DNA of 64,000 nucleotides from Apolygus lucorum (GCA_009739505.2 CM019169.2:7413311-7477310), one strand, 5' to 3'. Shown: positions 41,341-53,290, numbered from the stretch's first letter. A program made the numbers and translations. The notes: a model not told the origin generated them from the sequence alone.

Positions 41341-42950
41341 TTGGTTGGACTGTATAGCTTCCTCAATAAAAATTACAGGGACATACTCGTATGGACCTTG
41401 TTGTTTGGAGAATGTTGGTTGTGACAAAAACACTAAAAGGTATTTGAATTCCTTGTAAAAAATTATATTCACGTTCAAGTTGCTAATTTACTGAATTTAG
41501 GAACAGTAACACGATTAGGAATATCTTTCAATTGTGCCGATTCTTCTCCGGAGTCTACCAATTCTCACTTTTTGAATGAAAAAAATGTTCCACCGAAATC
41601 AAAATTTCTACCTGCATTTAACGTTTCAGATCTTCCTGAACAAACCCCTGTAACTACCACGCTATACAAACTGACTGTCCGATTCGATTAGATGTTCAGG
41701 AATTGTGAGGGTTGGGATGTTAAGTAGATGGTTCCCTATGAGTTTCATGTCCCCCAAGATTGATAGTAGCCTTTGTCCAATTCCTTGTAACGGCTACAAC
41801 TTTTACAATTTCCATCCAAATTCAATGACATCCTTGGGGGTTGTCAAGTTGGGAATCCAAATGGTCCTCTGTGAAATCTATCACGATCAGATCTTTTGTG
41901 CGGATTTTGGTTGGACGGTATAGCTTCCTCAATAAAACTTACAGTGGCATACTCGTATGGACCTTGTTGTTTTGGAAATGTTGCTCGTGACGAGAACTTT
42001 AAAAGGTACTCGATATCTTTGATAAAAATTGTATTCATGATAATTTGCTAATTTACTGAATTCAGGAACAGTAACACGATTGAGAATATCTTTCAATTGT
42101 GCCGATTCTTTCCCTGAGGTATAAAGCATAATTTTTTTACTTTTAGGAAGGAAAAAAAAGTCCTCCGAAATACCCTTGTAACTATAGCGCTATACAAAGT
42201 GACTGTCCTATTCGATGAGATGTTCAGGAATTGTGAGGGTTGGGATGTTAAGTAGATGGTTCCCTATGAATTTCATGTCCCCCAAGATTGATAGCAGCCT
42301 TTGTCCAATTCCTTGTAACGGCTACAACTTTTACAATTTCCATCCAAATTCAATGACATCCTTGGGGGTTGTCAAGTTGGGAATCCAAATGGTCCTCTGT
42401 GAAATCTATCACGATCAGATCTTTTGTGCGGATTTTGGTTGGACAGTATAGCTTCCTCAATAAAACTTACAGGGGCATACTCGTATGGACCTTGTTGTTT
42501 TGGAAATGTTGCTCGTGACGAGAACTCTAAAAGGTACTCGAAATCTTTGACAAAAATTGTATTCATGATAATTTGCTAATTTACTGAATTCAGGAACAGT
42601 AACACGATTGAGAATATCTTTCAATTGTGCCGATTCTTTCCCTGAGGTATAAAGCATAATTTTTTTACTTTTAGGAAGGAAAAAAAAGTCCTCCGAAATA
42701 CCCTTGTAACTATAACGCTATACAAAGTGACTGTCCTATTCGATGAGATGTTCAGGAATAGTGAGTGTTGGGATGTTAAGTAGATGGTCCCCTATAAATT
42801 TCATGTCTCCCCAGATTGGTAGCAGCTGTTGTCCAATTCCTTGTAACTTTTACAATTTCCATCCAAATTCCATGAAATCCTCAGAGATTGTCAAGTTGAG
42901 AATCCAAATGGTCCTTTGAGAAATCTATCACGATGAGATCAATGGTAGCC
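41341..42950. repeat. Three-unit tandem array, unit about 528 bp
   Basis: TTGGTTGGAC followed by a TATAGCTTCCTCAATAAAA block begins units at 41341, 41907 and 42435. Units two and three are nearly identical over several hundred bases at an offset of 528. Unit one is 566 bp and more diverged, and unit three decays near 42950. Matching ORFs in successive units (41705-41923 with 42215-42451; 41844-42038 with 42372-42566) are by-products of the repetition. No splice signal or known domain is seen. Confidence 0.8.
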
Positions 42951-42978
42951 CCTGCCTCAGGGCGAACTTGAAATCCTG

Positions 42979-43344
42979 TTAACCCATGGTGTCACTAGTG
43001 TCACCGAAAATATCTTAGGAATTCCATAGCTGACCCAAAGTCTCACCGGATTAACTAGATTTAAATTGCAATAAAAAAATTAATGGGCAGAGCTGAATTT
43101 TTTGAATTTTTTTTTGTAAGTTATTAAAAGTCAAAAAATGAAACTTTGAAAATTTTTAATGATTCTTTTGAAAATGTCTGTCAACTGTATTTTGAGAGTT
43201 TCAATAGCCCACAAAAATTCTGCTGTCTATTAAATAAAAAATTTCAATTTGATTTTGGTTTTTCCAGTGACACTTTGGGACAGCTGTGGAGTTCCCGAGA
43301 CGTTTTCGGTGTCACTATTGACACCATGGTCCAATTAGAGTTAA
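42979..43344. mobile_element. TTAA-flanked MITE (piggyBac-like), copy 2
   Basis: TTAA at 42979-42982 and 43341-43344 flank an element (42983-43340). Its arms carry CCATGGTGTCACTAGTGTCA and, at the right, TTTTCGGTGTCACTATTGAC and ACCATGGTCCAATTAGAG. It is related to 32264-32647. The left tip lacks the TAATTGGA segment of the right tip, so it has a small terminal deletion. Confidence 0.7.
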
Positions 43345-44676
43345 CAACCATAATTTCTGTAAACTCCATCTTCTTGTAAAGTTAGGAATCTCGATGGCTC
43401 CCTTTAAATGTTTCACTCAATAAAAAGCGGGCTATGTAGAACATGTTCTATTTCCACGAAAAGTGAGTTGCAGTGTTGAATCAATTTCGACGATTAAGAC
43501 ATCAGTAACAAACAATAACTGGAGGTGCATCACAGAAAGCACAGTTTAATTAACCGTATAGTGAAAGGCTCTAATTCCACTGGTAGAGAAAGTGAAGGGT
43601 ATCTATCAAATGGTTGTAGATGAAATTGAAAGGATCACATTAAATTCTATTAGCTCACTGTAGTGAAGTGGTTCTCCAAGGTAATGGGATTGAACTTCTT
43701 CTCTTACCTTATGCGATTTCAAGTGATCATTTTACTGTTATCTACAATTGTCTAATCATATGATTGGGTATGCCCTTCACTTGCTCCTCCAACGGGGTTC
43801 GAGCTCCCATTCTCCATATGGCTATTGAAGCTGTGCTTTCTGTGACCTTCAGTTTGTGTTTGTTCAGATGATGACTTAGCTGTAGAAAATAACATCGTTG
43901 AAAATAATAAACCAAAATTTAAAAAAAACCAGCTGAAACGGAAATTACATCTCCAGCAGATCAATGGTGGTAATTTGGGATTCCATCACTTTTATTTTGT
44001 CCTTGTACAGGCGAGTAAAAGTGTAATATTCGATACACCTGGAAAACATTGTCGTCCAGCGAACTAGTTCTACGTCGTCCATCATTTTCACAATGATCAT
44101 CTTTAGGAAAACCCCTCGTGGGCGAAGATGTAGAGCCAGCTTGATTTCTAATCCTCGAATTTATGGTCACTAAACACAATGAATCTCTCGCACGGGGGAC
44201 AGATTACACGGAAATAGGAGGGGTGGGAGTGGAAATAAAAACTATATATATTGGAGACAACGCAAAAAAAACCCTCACAAATCAAGATGAATTGTTTTGG
44301 ACAGACGGGGAGCGAACAATGGAGCCGAAAATTATTTAATATACGAGGAAGGATTTGAGGGACTGCCTTTGATACGATCAGCAACGGAGTTCGAAGCTTA
44401 CGCCTTTATTTCAACCTGAGTCCGGTTATATTTTAACTACCGAAGAGAGAATGAGACGGAATATATAGTTTATCAAGAAGAGTTGAAATACGGTCAGCAT
44501 AAAACGATTACATAATTCTCAAATATCATTTTTAAAGTGAATTCTGATAAAAACACCTTCAAAGGGCAGAAGTGTCGAATTTTGTCATCGAATTATATAT
44601 CTCTATAAGTGTCTATTTATTATATACCTACTTTTGCTGAATTTGCTGAATGAAGTGTGCGCATGGGTCGGAAAAA
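43345..44676. other. No recognisable gene
   Basis: Non-coding. AATAATAAACCAAAATTT near 43903 is an isolated terminus of the dispersed family. Minus-strand ORFs at 43752-44384 have no recognised domain. Confidence 0.35.
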
Positions 44677-44950
44677 CTGTTTATTGTCATTTTTAATCAA
44701 AACTAGACCTCATTCTGATAATCGTGACACCAACCGCGACCTTTTGGGGCGAAAAAACCTTTTTCAATGATTTTTCAAAGTTTCGAATGTTATGACGTCG
44801 CAGTGGCTCTCTCTCGCCCAGGCGGGAGACCATCATAAGCATTCGAAACTGAAAAATCATGGAAAAAGATCTTCTCATCCAAAAAGAGAACGGCTGGTGT
44901 CAAAATTCTCAGGATAATTTCTATTTTCGATTAAAAATAAACTGTCCGCG
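44677..44950. repeat. Foldback element
   Basis: Arms pair TTTTTCAATGATTTTTC (44759) and TTTCGAATG with CATTCGAAACTGAAAAATCA (44838) and GGAAAAAG. GTGACACCAACCGCG pairs with CGGCTGGTGTCA, and TTTTTAATC pairs with GATTAAAAATAA. The loop (about 44798-44830) contains CGCCCAGGCGGGAGA. The right arm runs into the 91-bp repeats. Confidence 0.6.
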
Positions 44951-45300
44951 GCGCTTTCCTTTGTTTCCTACCTACAAAGGACCGATTTTGATGAAATTTG
45001 GAATATGGGCTCTATTTTCGATTAAAAATAAACTTTCCGCGGCACTTCCCTTTGTTACCTACCTACAAAGGACCGATTTTGATGAAATTTGGAATATGGG
45101 CTCTATTTTCGATTAAAAATAAACTTTCCGCGGCACTTCCCTTTGTTACCTACCTACAAAGGACCGATTTTGATGAAATTTGGAATATGGGCTCCATTTT
45201 TGGGGTCTAGTTGTGCCGCGAAGCTTTTGGTGTCAGTCACTTCTAAGGATTGAAATTTTCAAAACGCCCTAGCTCAACCACCCTATACTACTTCACAATC
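44921..45300 (+). repeat. Dispersed family segment triplicated (91-bp period)
   Basis: CTATTTTCGATTAAAAATAA begins copies at 44921, 45012 and 45103, exactly 91 bp apart. Each contains CCGCGGC, TTTCCTTTG or TTCCCTTTG, CCTACAAAGGACCGATTTTG and ATGAAATTTGGAATATGGGC. The third copy continues into the normal family order (GGGGTCTAGTTGTGCCGCG). Two overlapping frames stay open across the triplication because of its repetition only. Confidence 0.8.
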
Positions 45301-46030
45301 AAGTTTATTAGGAAATGCTTGCATACAAGTCTGCAACACATTGGGACATTTTCATGTCAATCACTACACAACAAGGTAGTGAAGTAAGGTTGTTAGTTCA
45401 TGTACCCAAGCATCAAAATAAGAAAACAGTTGATTGTTCTCTACGCAACACAGTGAGTCTATTTTATTTATTGGTCGCGTGAGCATGACTTGCTTAGTTT
45501 TCGTGACGATTTTTCAGTTTATGTGCCAAAGCAAAGACATGAAAATGTCAAAATAAAAAAAAACCAGGCGTACCCCCCATTCTAATACATACATTGATTC
45601 TGTCAAAATACATTTCAATAATGCACTTATATTCTACAGTGACCTTAAGGCTGAGTAAGGCACAAAAATAAAAAGTAGGTAGGTAGTAGGGGCCTTCAGG
45701 CTGAAAGATCAATAGTTCAAGCAATAAAACTAGCTACGCCATATGTTATCTGTAACAATGAGCTTGGTTACACTGCTACACTTTATATATTTTTCACCAT
45801 TCAAACTTTTTTTCTCTTGTCTCAAAATAAATAACCTCTTGTCATCACATAAAAACTCATTTAGGGTAAAAAAATATCAAATGATGTCACAATAAATAAA
45901 AGCAGCACTGAAAGTGATCGGGGTGAAGTCAGATCAGCCGGATAACTGTTGAGCTTCTGTTCTCCCTGAAATTCGGACATTTCCAGGTAGTTAATATATG
46001 ATTATTGAAGCAATGTAAGCACACACAGAC
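45301..46030. other. No recognisable gene; small inverted motif
   Basis: GACATTTTCATGTC (45345) and GACATGAAAATGTC (45536) form an inverted pair about 190 bp apart. Otherwise AT-rich non-coding. The right end probably belongs to the Helitron-like element below. Confidence 0.35.
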
Positions 46031-46040
46031 CTTATATATC

Positions 46041-46076
46041 TACGTGAACCCGTGCATCGCACGGGTAACCGACTAG
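46041..46076 (+). mobile_element. Helitron-like 3' terminus
   Basis: The hairpin CCCGTGC-ATC-GCACGGG (46049-46065) is followed by 11 bases ending CTAG, then T. A short GC hairpin about 11 nt before a CTRR end, with T following, is the diagnostic Helitron 3' structure. The 5' end (TC...) was not located, so only the terminus is annotated. No Rep/helicase coding is nearby. Confidence 0.6.
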
Positions 46077-47013
46077 TTGATGAATAATAGCGTTTTTCTA
46101 CGACTATAATAAGCCCTCAATTTCACAGATTGTCCAGTTAAGAACGGTCGTTAAATAAAAAAACCGCCTAAAATCATGTTGTTCATCGGGCGAGCCTCGT
46201 GCGCCATCAGATTCCGTGCAAGATGGTGTTCCGTACTGTCAAAATTCATGGCGAGAAACGAAAGAATCACTACAATCAGCCGGACGGGTCTTCAAGACTC
46301 ATCCCCTTTTGTATCTCGTTTCGTGCCTTCTAAACATTCATTTTCAGATGATATCATACCTACAATTTTTACTATAATAAAAGAGAAACTTTGGAGGCAC
46401 TGTTATTTTCGCGTTTTTTTTTCCTCGTTCCTCCAGGGCTTGTATCGTGTAGGACTGCTTATTGCGAATCTTGTGATGAACAATAAACATGATCATCGAG
46501 TATATAACGAGTACAAACCTTATATTGAAGTCCTCTTATAAAAACCATGTTGTTGTGTTATGGATTTCATACTTGGAACACTATCATTTACGTACTAGTT
46601 AGACTCCACATTACAAATGCCCAATCTTATCGAGATAGATAGTAGGTAGATCTTTCGGTATAAAGTTGTCTTGTGTTTATAAGTTTGTCCAATAATCGGA
46701 CCGACGAGCCGATTTTGTTGAACTTTATCGAAATACATTAGGCAATGCTCCAGGAGAGATTATTGGCTACAGTAGCTATCCTAAAACTTCCTCTTTCATC
46801 GTAAAATTCAACAGCCTTATAAACGCTCATCGAGTGAATAAAATGTTTGAAACAAGGAAGGTTCGGGTAATTTAACTCGCCACGAGTCTAGCGAAGCTCT
46901 TGGAAGGATCTAGTTCCACTGTTCGGCCGCCAGGATGCTGCAAAAGAGTGAATATTGATTTGGTCTTCCTCACTCCAGTTCACGAAATTAGGCAAATTAT
47001 TAGAATAAATTCT
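46077..47013. other. Unassigned stretch with one 121-codon ORF
   Basis: The plus-strand frame at 46176-46541 (starts MLFIGRASCAIRFRARWC) has a mixed composition and no recognised domain. I cannot support it as a gene. Nothing else is recognised. Confidence 0.25.
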
Positions 47014-47600
47014 GGTTTATTATTATCAATAATGAACCTTCAGAATCGACCAAGAAAACAATTTTTAACCCCCCCACAAAATTTGTTGGTTTACGTTTCA
47101 AGGTACGTGGAATCCAAAAATCGAAAAAAATTGACCGTCCGTCCGACGTATGCGGCACTTTCCTCAGTAAGCATTGACCGACTTTGATGAAATTTGGTAT
47201 GTGGGCTCCATTTGGTGTCTAGTTGTGCCCCGAAGATTTTGGTTGATGTAAGTCACTTCTGAGGGTTGAAAAATAAGGTTTGAAATTTTGAAAACGCCCT
47301 AACTCAAAAAAGTTTGATATAAAGGTATTGTTTGTCCATCAATTTAAGATAGTATAGAATTTTTATAATTTTTTGAGACCACGCGGAGCTCTGTAGAACA
47401 GACCGATCGCTCCCTACGAGAACACGAGTGTGAATCGCAAAAGATGCCTAATCTCCGTTCAAATTTTAGCTGACCAAAATGCGATCGTTGTTTTTCTTCA
47501 AATTGGTTGGTCGTAAAAATGGCAAAGCCGTGTTCTTTGCAGACTAGTGATCTATGTAGAAAAATAATAAACCTTTGTGTAATAATTTACAGCGTTTTTC
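47014..47600 (+). repeat. Most complete dispersed repeat copy
   Basis: It begins GGTTTATTATTATCAATAAT and ends GAAAAATAATAAACC (47573), followed by TTTGTGTAATAATTTACAGC. In between, all family blocks occur in order: GAATCGACCAAGAAA, a poly-C stretch, GTTTACGTTTCAAGGTACG, GACCGTCCGTCCGACGTATG, GACTTTGATGAAATTTGGTA, GGTGTCTAGTTGTGCC, GGAGCTCTGTAGAACA, GTGTGAATCGCAAAAGATGC. At about 560 bp with GGTTTATTATT inverted tips, it is a good reference copy. Conserved sequence beyond the right tip in several copies leaves the true end open. Confidence 0.7.
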
Positions 47601-50087
47601 AACAAAACTAAAACAGCTGTACAATGTCCCTGTATTCTCTCCTGTTTATGCGTAGTACAGTTGTAGTTGATTCGAGATATTATACAATCACAATCACGAA
47701 GGTAGACGGACGGGTGTAGACATGTTGACAGGAAGGCGTTGTGCACAACTCGGGTGTTTGGCGGGTCAACATCCCCTCAATGTCGAGGTCTAACAGCCAT
47801 CTGTCTGGTATCCCGAGCTCACACTTTCGATTTCCAGGTATACCGTACTGAAGTTTGCGATTCGTTGAGGTTTACTCATTTTTAAGAACAATTGATAGTA
47901 TTTATCTAAGTGTTCAACATTGGATTTTGTTGGCACAACATTCTGGATTGACAGATCACAAAATACAAAATTAAATGAATTTACTCCAGAAAATAATCGA
48001 TATCTTATGGGGAGGTGTCCGTCAAAAATGAGATTTTTGGAATTTTGGGGATTTTGGGCTAATAACAAACTAGAATTTCTGCTGAACATTTTAATATATA
48101 ACGTTAGGGTATTCTGATGAGTCATACCTCATTCACACACGTTGAAGTTGACTTAGTGAGTTCCGGTAGCATAATATTGACTTGTCCCATTCAAAACAAC
48201 AGAATTCAAAAACACAGATAACCTAATTGCAAATTCCCCTGAAATCTTCTTCTTCTTTACAAGTAAACCTCCATCTCCTAAAAACGACTCAGGTTGATTG
48301 ATTTCATCAAGAAATTCCACAGCTAAAACACAATAGCGCGCGCACCAAACTCTGCGACGAGACTAGAATGAGAAAAAGCGTTTTCCCAAATTTCATGTTC
48401 GCACTTCTGGAACCGATTTCTCGGGTTAAAGCTAGGTAGCAAGTCAATTCTTTTTGCAGCGTTTTCTTCATGGATGAAGAACAAATCATAGTTCGCAGAT
48501 TACCGAACATATTTGTCACAACACCGGTACATGAAGAAGAAGATGTTGATAACACTGATAACAAAAAATTGACCAACCCTTTTTTTTTCTTGTTGATATT
48601 TCGTGAAATTGTGATATTTTTTAGCCATTGAATCTAGCTAATAACGCTAGAAGTAATCGAGAAAAAGATTTGGACCGATTGGACCAAGAATTTGGTCAGG
48701 ATGTGTTCCGAAAACGGGTAAAGACTTGAAACCGAGAACTGCAATGGGAGACGTGCGAGAGGCTGCTATTATCTTCACTCCAAATTTTGATACAAATGCC
48801 TTATTTGATTACTCATTATTATCGTGTAAAATTTTCGTGAAGATTGGACTCGAAATGCGGTCAGGGTGTTGGAATGAAGTAGACGAGCGCTCATTGAGTG
48901 ACTCAGCGTGCGCGAAACTATGTAAAAAGGTATAGGTAGGTATAGAATAAATTCGATTACAGAAGTAAATACATGCCACATCACAGGTTATGTCGAATGA
49001 TGGAATGCCATCAAGCTCGTTCACGTTCCAGGGATGTGAGGGTGTGTTAGTGATGAAAGAAGTCCACGTTTGGTGCGTTGTAGAGCAAAAGGTTGGCCTG
49101 ACGCGGAAACCTGGCAAGGGGTTGGTTATAGATGTAACTCTGTGTCAATGATCAGTTCTCTTCCGGTTCACGTAGAAAAATGGTTCTTCAAAACATTTTG
49201 TGAGGCCAGAACTGATATCGAAGAAACCTGAAAAAAATGGCGCCCGAGGGACATTTAATATTTTGAGTTTGTCCACTTTATTAGCGAATTCTTCGTGATC
49301 AAGTTGAGCACAAGAAGCGAGGTCTTTTTCTCTTCAACAAAGTCAGCAGCGGTAGTCTCCAACGTTTTTCCATAGTATGACTCATGACGACCCCACCCTT
49401 CACAGGACCAACTACATATTCCACCCTCGACCTTAAAAATGTCCCTTATGAATATCTCTTTTTCTGAAAAAAGTTCACTTCGAACCACCCCCTTTCCATA
49501 AGACCAAAATGAAAACAGGGGCTTAAATCGGAGGACGTTCACGGTTGAAATAAAATTCGAAGAAAACCATTATCGGAGTTCGACGAGTTGATTCCTATTG
49601 AACGATCGCCTTATTTCAAATAAGACCCCTTGCCAAGGGGAATGCACTTTTCCGTCTCTTCTATTGAAAGTTATTCAGGCCTAAACTGCACCGAGGGTAC
49701 CCTCGTTTAATTTTCTTCATAGGATATTCGATCCACGATGAAAGGGAGCGAAACTGAAGAAATCATTTCTAAGCCGAATCAACATTTGTAATATCAACAT
49801 GAAATAATGGTTGGAGCTCAATTTTTGACAGCAACCAACATTTTCAGTTTCATATTGCGTTTTAGAGCTTATTGAACACTGAAGAGTGGAGGTGTGTAAA
49901 ATGGGCACATTGGTGAACTTATTTTGGAGGTCAGTAATGAAATTTATTGAAATTTAAAACTGATTCTCCCAACGTGTCACAAATTAAAATGAATCCCGGA
50001 TTAGGGGAAATGAGATAGGATTGTAATCAGATGGAATAGACGGATTAGCTTAGTGGGGGTAGTTCGTATCTTGGCCGGCTCTTAGAC
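47601..50087. other. No recognisable gene
   Basis: AT-rich, non-coding. ORFs near 47790-48125, 48307-48576, 48809-49117 and 49255-49542 occur mostly as overlapping sense/antisense pairs or lack motifs. Confidence 0.35.
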
Positions 50088-50251
50088 GAACTATTGCAGG
50101 TAAAGTGAAAACAAGGAGGGGGGGATTTAAAGCATAATTTCAAATACTTAGCCAAGGCTATACCTTCTGATTTTTTACTGAATATTTTTAGCTGAAATTG
50201 TGGTTTGAACCCCCCCCCCCTTATTTTCACTTTACCTGCAATAGTTCCACA
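50088..50251. repeat. Inverted-end element with G/C runs
   Basis: ACTATTGCAGGTAAAGTGAA with following AACAAGGAGGGGGGG pairs with CCCCCCCCCCCTTATTTTC and ACTTTACCTGCAATAGT. The ends are about 40 bp and enclose about 80 bp. It is probably a small MITE. Non-coding. Confidence 0.6.
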
Positions 50252-50574
50252 TTTCATTTCCCACCAGTTTTGGTGGTGTAGCGTCACTACAGTTATTTTT
50301 GACAAAATTCCAAATTCCTAATTAGAAAACAAGCTACAAATTTCAGATTTGGTTGTTCCCCATCAGTTTTCGCCGCCGTTTTTTTTTCTTCGTGAACGCT
50401 CGCTGTTATTAATTCAAGTGTCAGTTCAGTTTCTTCTTTATAATTTCAGTTCGAGCTAAATTGCTAAAAAATTTGTTCATTTTTGTAATACATTTTATTA
50501 TCTGTTGCAGTCAGATTGGTATTATTTTAAAAGTGAGAGGACATCTTCCCCCTACAGTGGCAACTCTAACTACT

Positions 50575-50690
50575 GGTTTGTTGATTGACGCTGATGTTAT
50601 ATTCACACGGTAACACATCCTTTGAGCCCTGAGGAAGGTGATAAGTCCACCGAAAGCTCGGCGAAAGAGCAGTTTTATTTCTGAAGACCT
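50575..50690 (+). other. Possible retroelement-associated motif
   Basis: GAGCCCTGAGGAAGGTGATA then GTCCACCGAAAGCTCGGCGA resembles the CCTGAAGAAGG...CCGAAACGT motif found near the ends of several insect retroelements. I cannot assign a family, and no RT is adjacent. Confidence 0.25.
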
Positions 50691-50774
50691 CTTTCCCAAT
50701 CAATTGACATATAACTATCGTCGATACCTCCGCTTTCTAACGGAAGACTTCTTCCGCACCTTCCTTTGGAAGAG

Positions 50775-51025
50775 ATGATTGGGAGGAACCCATGGGTGTG
50801 AGAAAGAACAGTCAGATCAGCTGTGTGAAAGTTTTGTAATAATTCGCGCTCTCAGCCAGCTCCTGAACGGGAGGTACTGAAAAGCTCTCACCCCGCATGG
50901 GTTCCTCCAGACCACCTATGACACAGCTGATCTGTCTATCCTATCTCATTTCCCATAGGGTACTCCCAGACCTCAGAGAAATATAAACGATCGCGGTTAG
51001 AGCGCAAGTTATTACAAAATTACAA
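50775..51025. repeat. Nested inverted repeats with CAGCTGATCTG
   Basis: Three inverted pairs are layered here: GAGGAACCCATGGGTGTGAG with CTCACCCCGCATGGGTTCCTC, CAGATCAGCTGTGT with ACACAGCTGATCTG, and TTTTGTAATAATTCGCGCTC with GAGCGCAAGTTATTACAAAA. The pairs do not nest in a single order, implying rearrangement. The core CAGCTGATCTGT also occurs in the 17-kb hairpin. Confidence 0.55.
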
Positions 51026-52741
51026 TCTTCCCTTATTTTTCCTACTGACACAATGCAAAAACAAACGACACTCAACGTCCTTCTTGTTGATGTCGGTCAA
51101 AAATAAAGGTTACCTATTTCTAAGGTTAATAATTATGGATATTCTGTTGGTTTGTGATACTTCTCCAATATACGGTCTATGATTTTCAAGTACCCATTAA
51201 TTTTGTATCTACGTGTTGAGGTTCATGAGGTTCAGTCAGTACAAGTCAGTAAAAAAATAACCTTATTTTAGTTTTTTTATTTCCATGATATTCAAGATAA
51301 GGAAGCTATAGTGCCTACTCAACTTAACAGTTTTTTCGTAAATTAAATTTATTTTATTAAAAATTTTTTAAATTAATTTTTTTAAATTTTTATAACAGAA
51401 AATGTTTTGATACTCATCTGGCTCTTCCACTAGTCCTCAAGGTAGTATACAAATGGGTTTTACCTCTTGGAGTCGTGGAAATATATTTTGGAAGCAACCA
51501 ACCCTCAAAGGAAGTCCAAGGTGGTGGTGTTGCACTGATTACAGACGATGCTCAGATCGCGTGCCCGACACACAACAGAAAAGAATTTTTTTTTATTACT
51601 GCGAGGCGCGAATTACCCCCTCTCCTCTTCTAGAAAACGCCTTGGAAGGAATTACACGTAATCATCCCAACGGCTTTTAACCTTCTACAGCGGACAGTCA
51701 TTTTCTGATCAGCCCCACCGATAGGAGCGCTGAGAGCGTGTGGAAAATGTAATTGCTGCCGCCACCCTCCCCCGCGATTACACCTTGTCTTAAGTAGAGT
51801 TGAAGGGGTTTGGACAAATAATACCAACGACCCTCCTGAGCAACGTGGAAAAACCGGGTTAGAACAGCGTTGGAACAGGGGTGTTTTGGTTGGAACACCC
51901 CTTAACCACCTTCAGATGGGCCGACAAGGTTAAAAACTCCCGAATTCGTGTTTGTTTTTCTCCTTAATTCCGGGGTGTTTCACTGTGGTGTGAATGCTTC
52001 TCTGAAATGCGGTAGCGAATACGTTTAATTCCCCCATGTTTAACCTTTTCAAGGCGTAGAAAATTGGTCGTTGATTATGGCCAGTCATTTTCTTCCTTGT
52101 TTCAACCTGATTTCGTGGACATAATTTTCCGTAAAACAACCTGAATTTTCACGACGATGTGTGCATTTCACTACCTTGAGTGGTGCTTAGCCACCTAATG
52201 ACACTCATTATGATAAATGTTCGAATAAAATGATCCTATTGCATCGACTTGCGCACAATAAGAAGTTCAAAAGGCAACCTTTACTCTGTGGAAACCTAAT
52301 TTTCTCGAAATTGATTATCGCTGGTGGAAGAACGTGTGAAGGAGAGCGTGGAAAAGAAAGGTACCTGCGTCAGGCTATTGTTTAATTCATGAATTCCATC
52401 CGCGATCGGGGGTGTCGAAGCAAAATTTTCACCTCGACCCGGCATCCTCGCAGCCCTTTCATAATTTATCAGCCGAACAAGTTCATATCCATTTATGAAA
52501 TGGAAATTTTTAATAAGTGCATCCTTCTCTTCTGGAGGATAATTTACTTCATCGAAGGTATAAGTCGTTCTTTTTCTTTCCCTTTTTTCCGGTTCAATAT
52601 TCAGAAACAATCGACCGAAGCAGTTCTGGAAAGGCGAAGTTTCTTCCTAAGGTGTGAGAATTGAGTTCTCTTCGAATAAGAAGAAGCAGAAGATTGGAAA
52701 ATAGTGGAATTGGATTAGATTGAATTCGAAATACTTCCGGA
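51026..52741. other. No recognisable gene
   Basis: Non-coding. ORFs at 51453-51680, 51630-51898, 52296-52610 and 52389-52664 overlap on opposite strands and show no domain. Confidence 0.3.
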
Positions 52742-52843
52742 ATGGTTCATATCATCTCCATCGTAGAAGCCATGGGAGAAGCCATAAATAAGCAGCAATA
52801 CAAGACAGCAACCTACGGTTACTGGTACTTTAGTCGCCAACAG
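52742..52843 (+). CDS. Candidate first coding exon (34 codons)
   Basis: ATG at 52742 opens a frame starting MVHIISIVEAMGEAINKQQY and ending YGYWYFSRQQ, followed exactly by CAG|GTGAGTAAT, a near-perfect splice donor. If skipped, the frame stops soon in the intron. The amino acid mix is protein-like and not repeat-derived. No partner exon could be linked within the window and no family is recognised. It could be a real 5' exon or a chance match. Confidence 0.3.
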
Positions 52844-53194
52844 GTGAGTAATTTTGTTCTTACCATATATCCCTGTTGAATAATATTCGTTATCTATTAC
52901 ATAATAAGTAATGCATTTTTTTAAATCAAGAATTTCCTTTTACTTGGAACATGAAACGTACAACTAAACATTTTTTCGCATGGAACACACCTCAAATCGG
53001 GGCTCCATGTAATTTCATGAAGCCACATTAATAAAGTGGCATAAGTAAAATGGAATGTCATGAGGATAAAAAGAAGTATTTTTAGTGAGATTCGAGTTCA
53101 TGTTTCCTACTTTCGTACCGTTCGAAGATGGAACTATGAGAGCTTTCTTCGTCTTCTTCATCAGGGGGCAGATGGGTGTTGTGAGCTGACAGGA

Positions 53195-53290
53195 AAAATA
53201 CTTATTCCGACATGTTGCTGGAATTGGTTCTTCTGTAGCACCTCTCGCAACAAGGTCCGCCATTTCGTTACAAATCATTCCTAGATGTGC
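53195..53290 (-). pseudogene. Possible LINE RNase H remnant
   Basis: On the minus strand the frame reads AHLGMICNEMADLVARGATE. This resembles the GHxGIxGNExADxLA motif of the RNase H domain of LINEs such as the I and R1 groups. The adjacent upstream sequence in the same frame is the tail of the 21-bp-repeat ORF, separated by one stop codon. Only about 30 residues are recognisable. Confidence 0.35.

Noticed and set aside
41705..42451. Pair of similar short ORFs as a gene family
   Set aside because: They are the same position in successive 528-bp tandem units, and the minus strand is open at matching places too. The repetition explains them.
44859..45210. Two overlapping frames with repeated LSAALPFVTYLQRT-type motif
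   Set aside because: Produced by the 91-bp triplication of a non-coding dispersed repeat. Other copies of the family do not keep the frame.
46176..46541. Possible 121-codon gene
   Set aside because: No domain, no homologous pattern I recognise, and no splice or promoter evidence. Length alone is not sufficient in AT-rich DNA with many ORFs.
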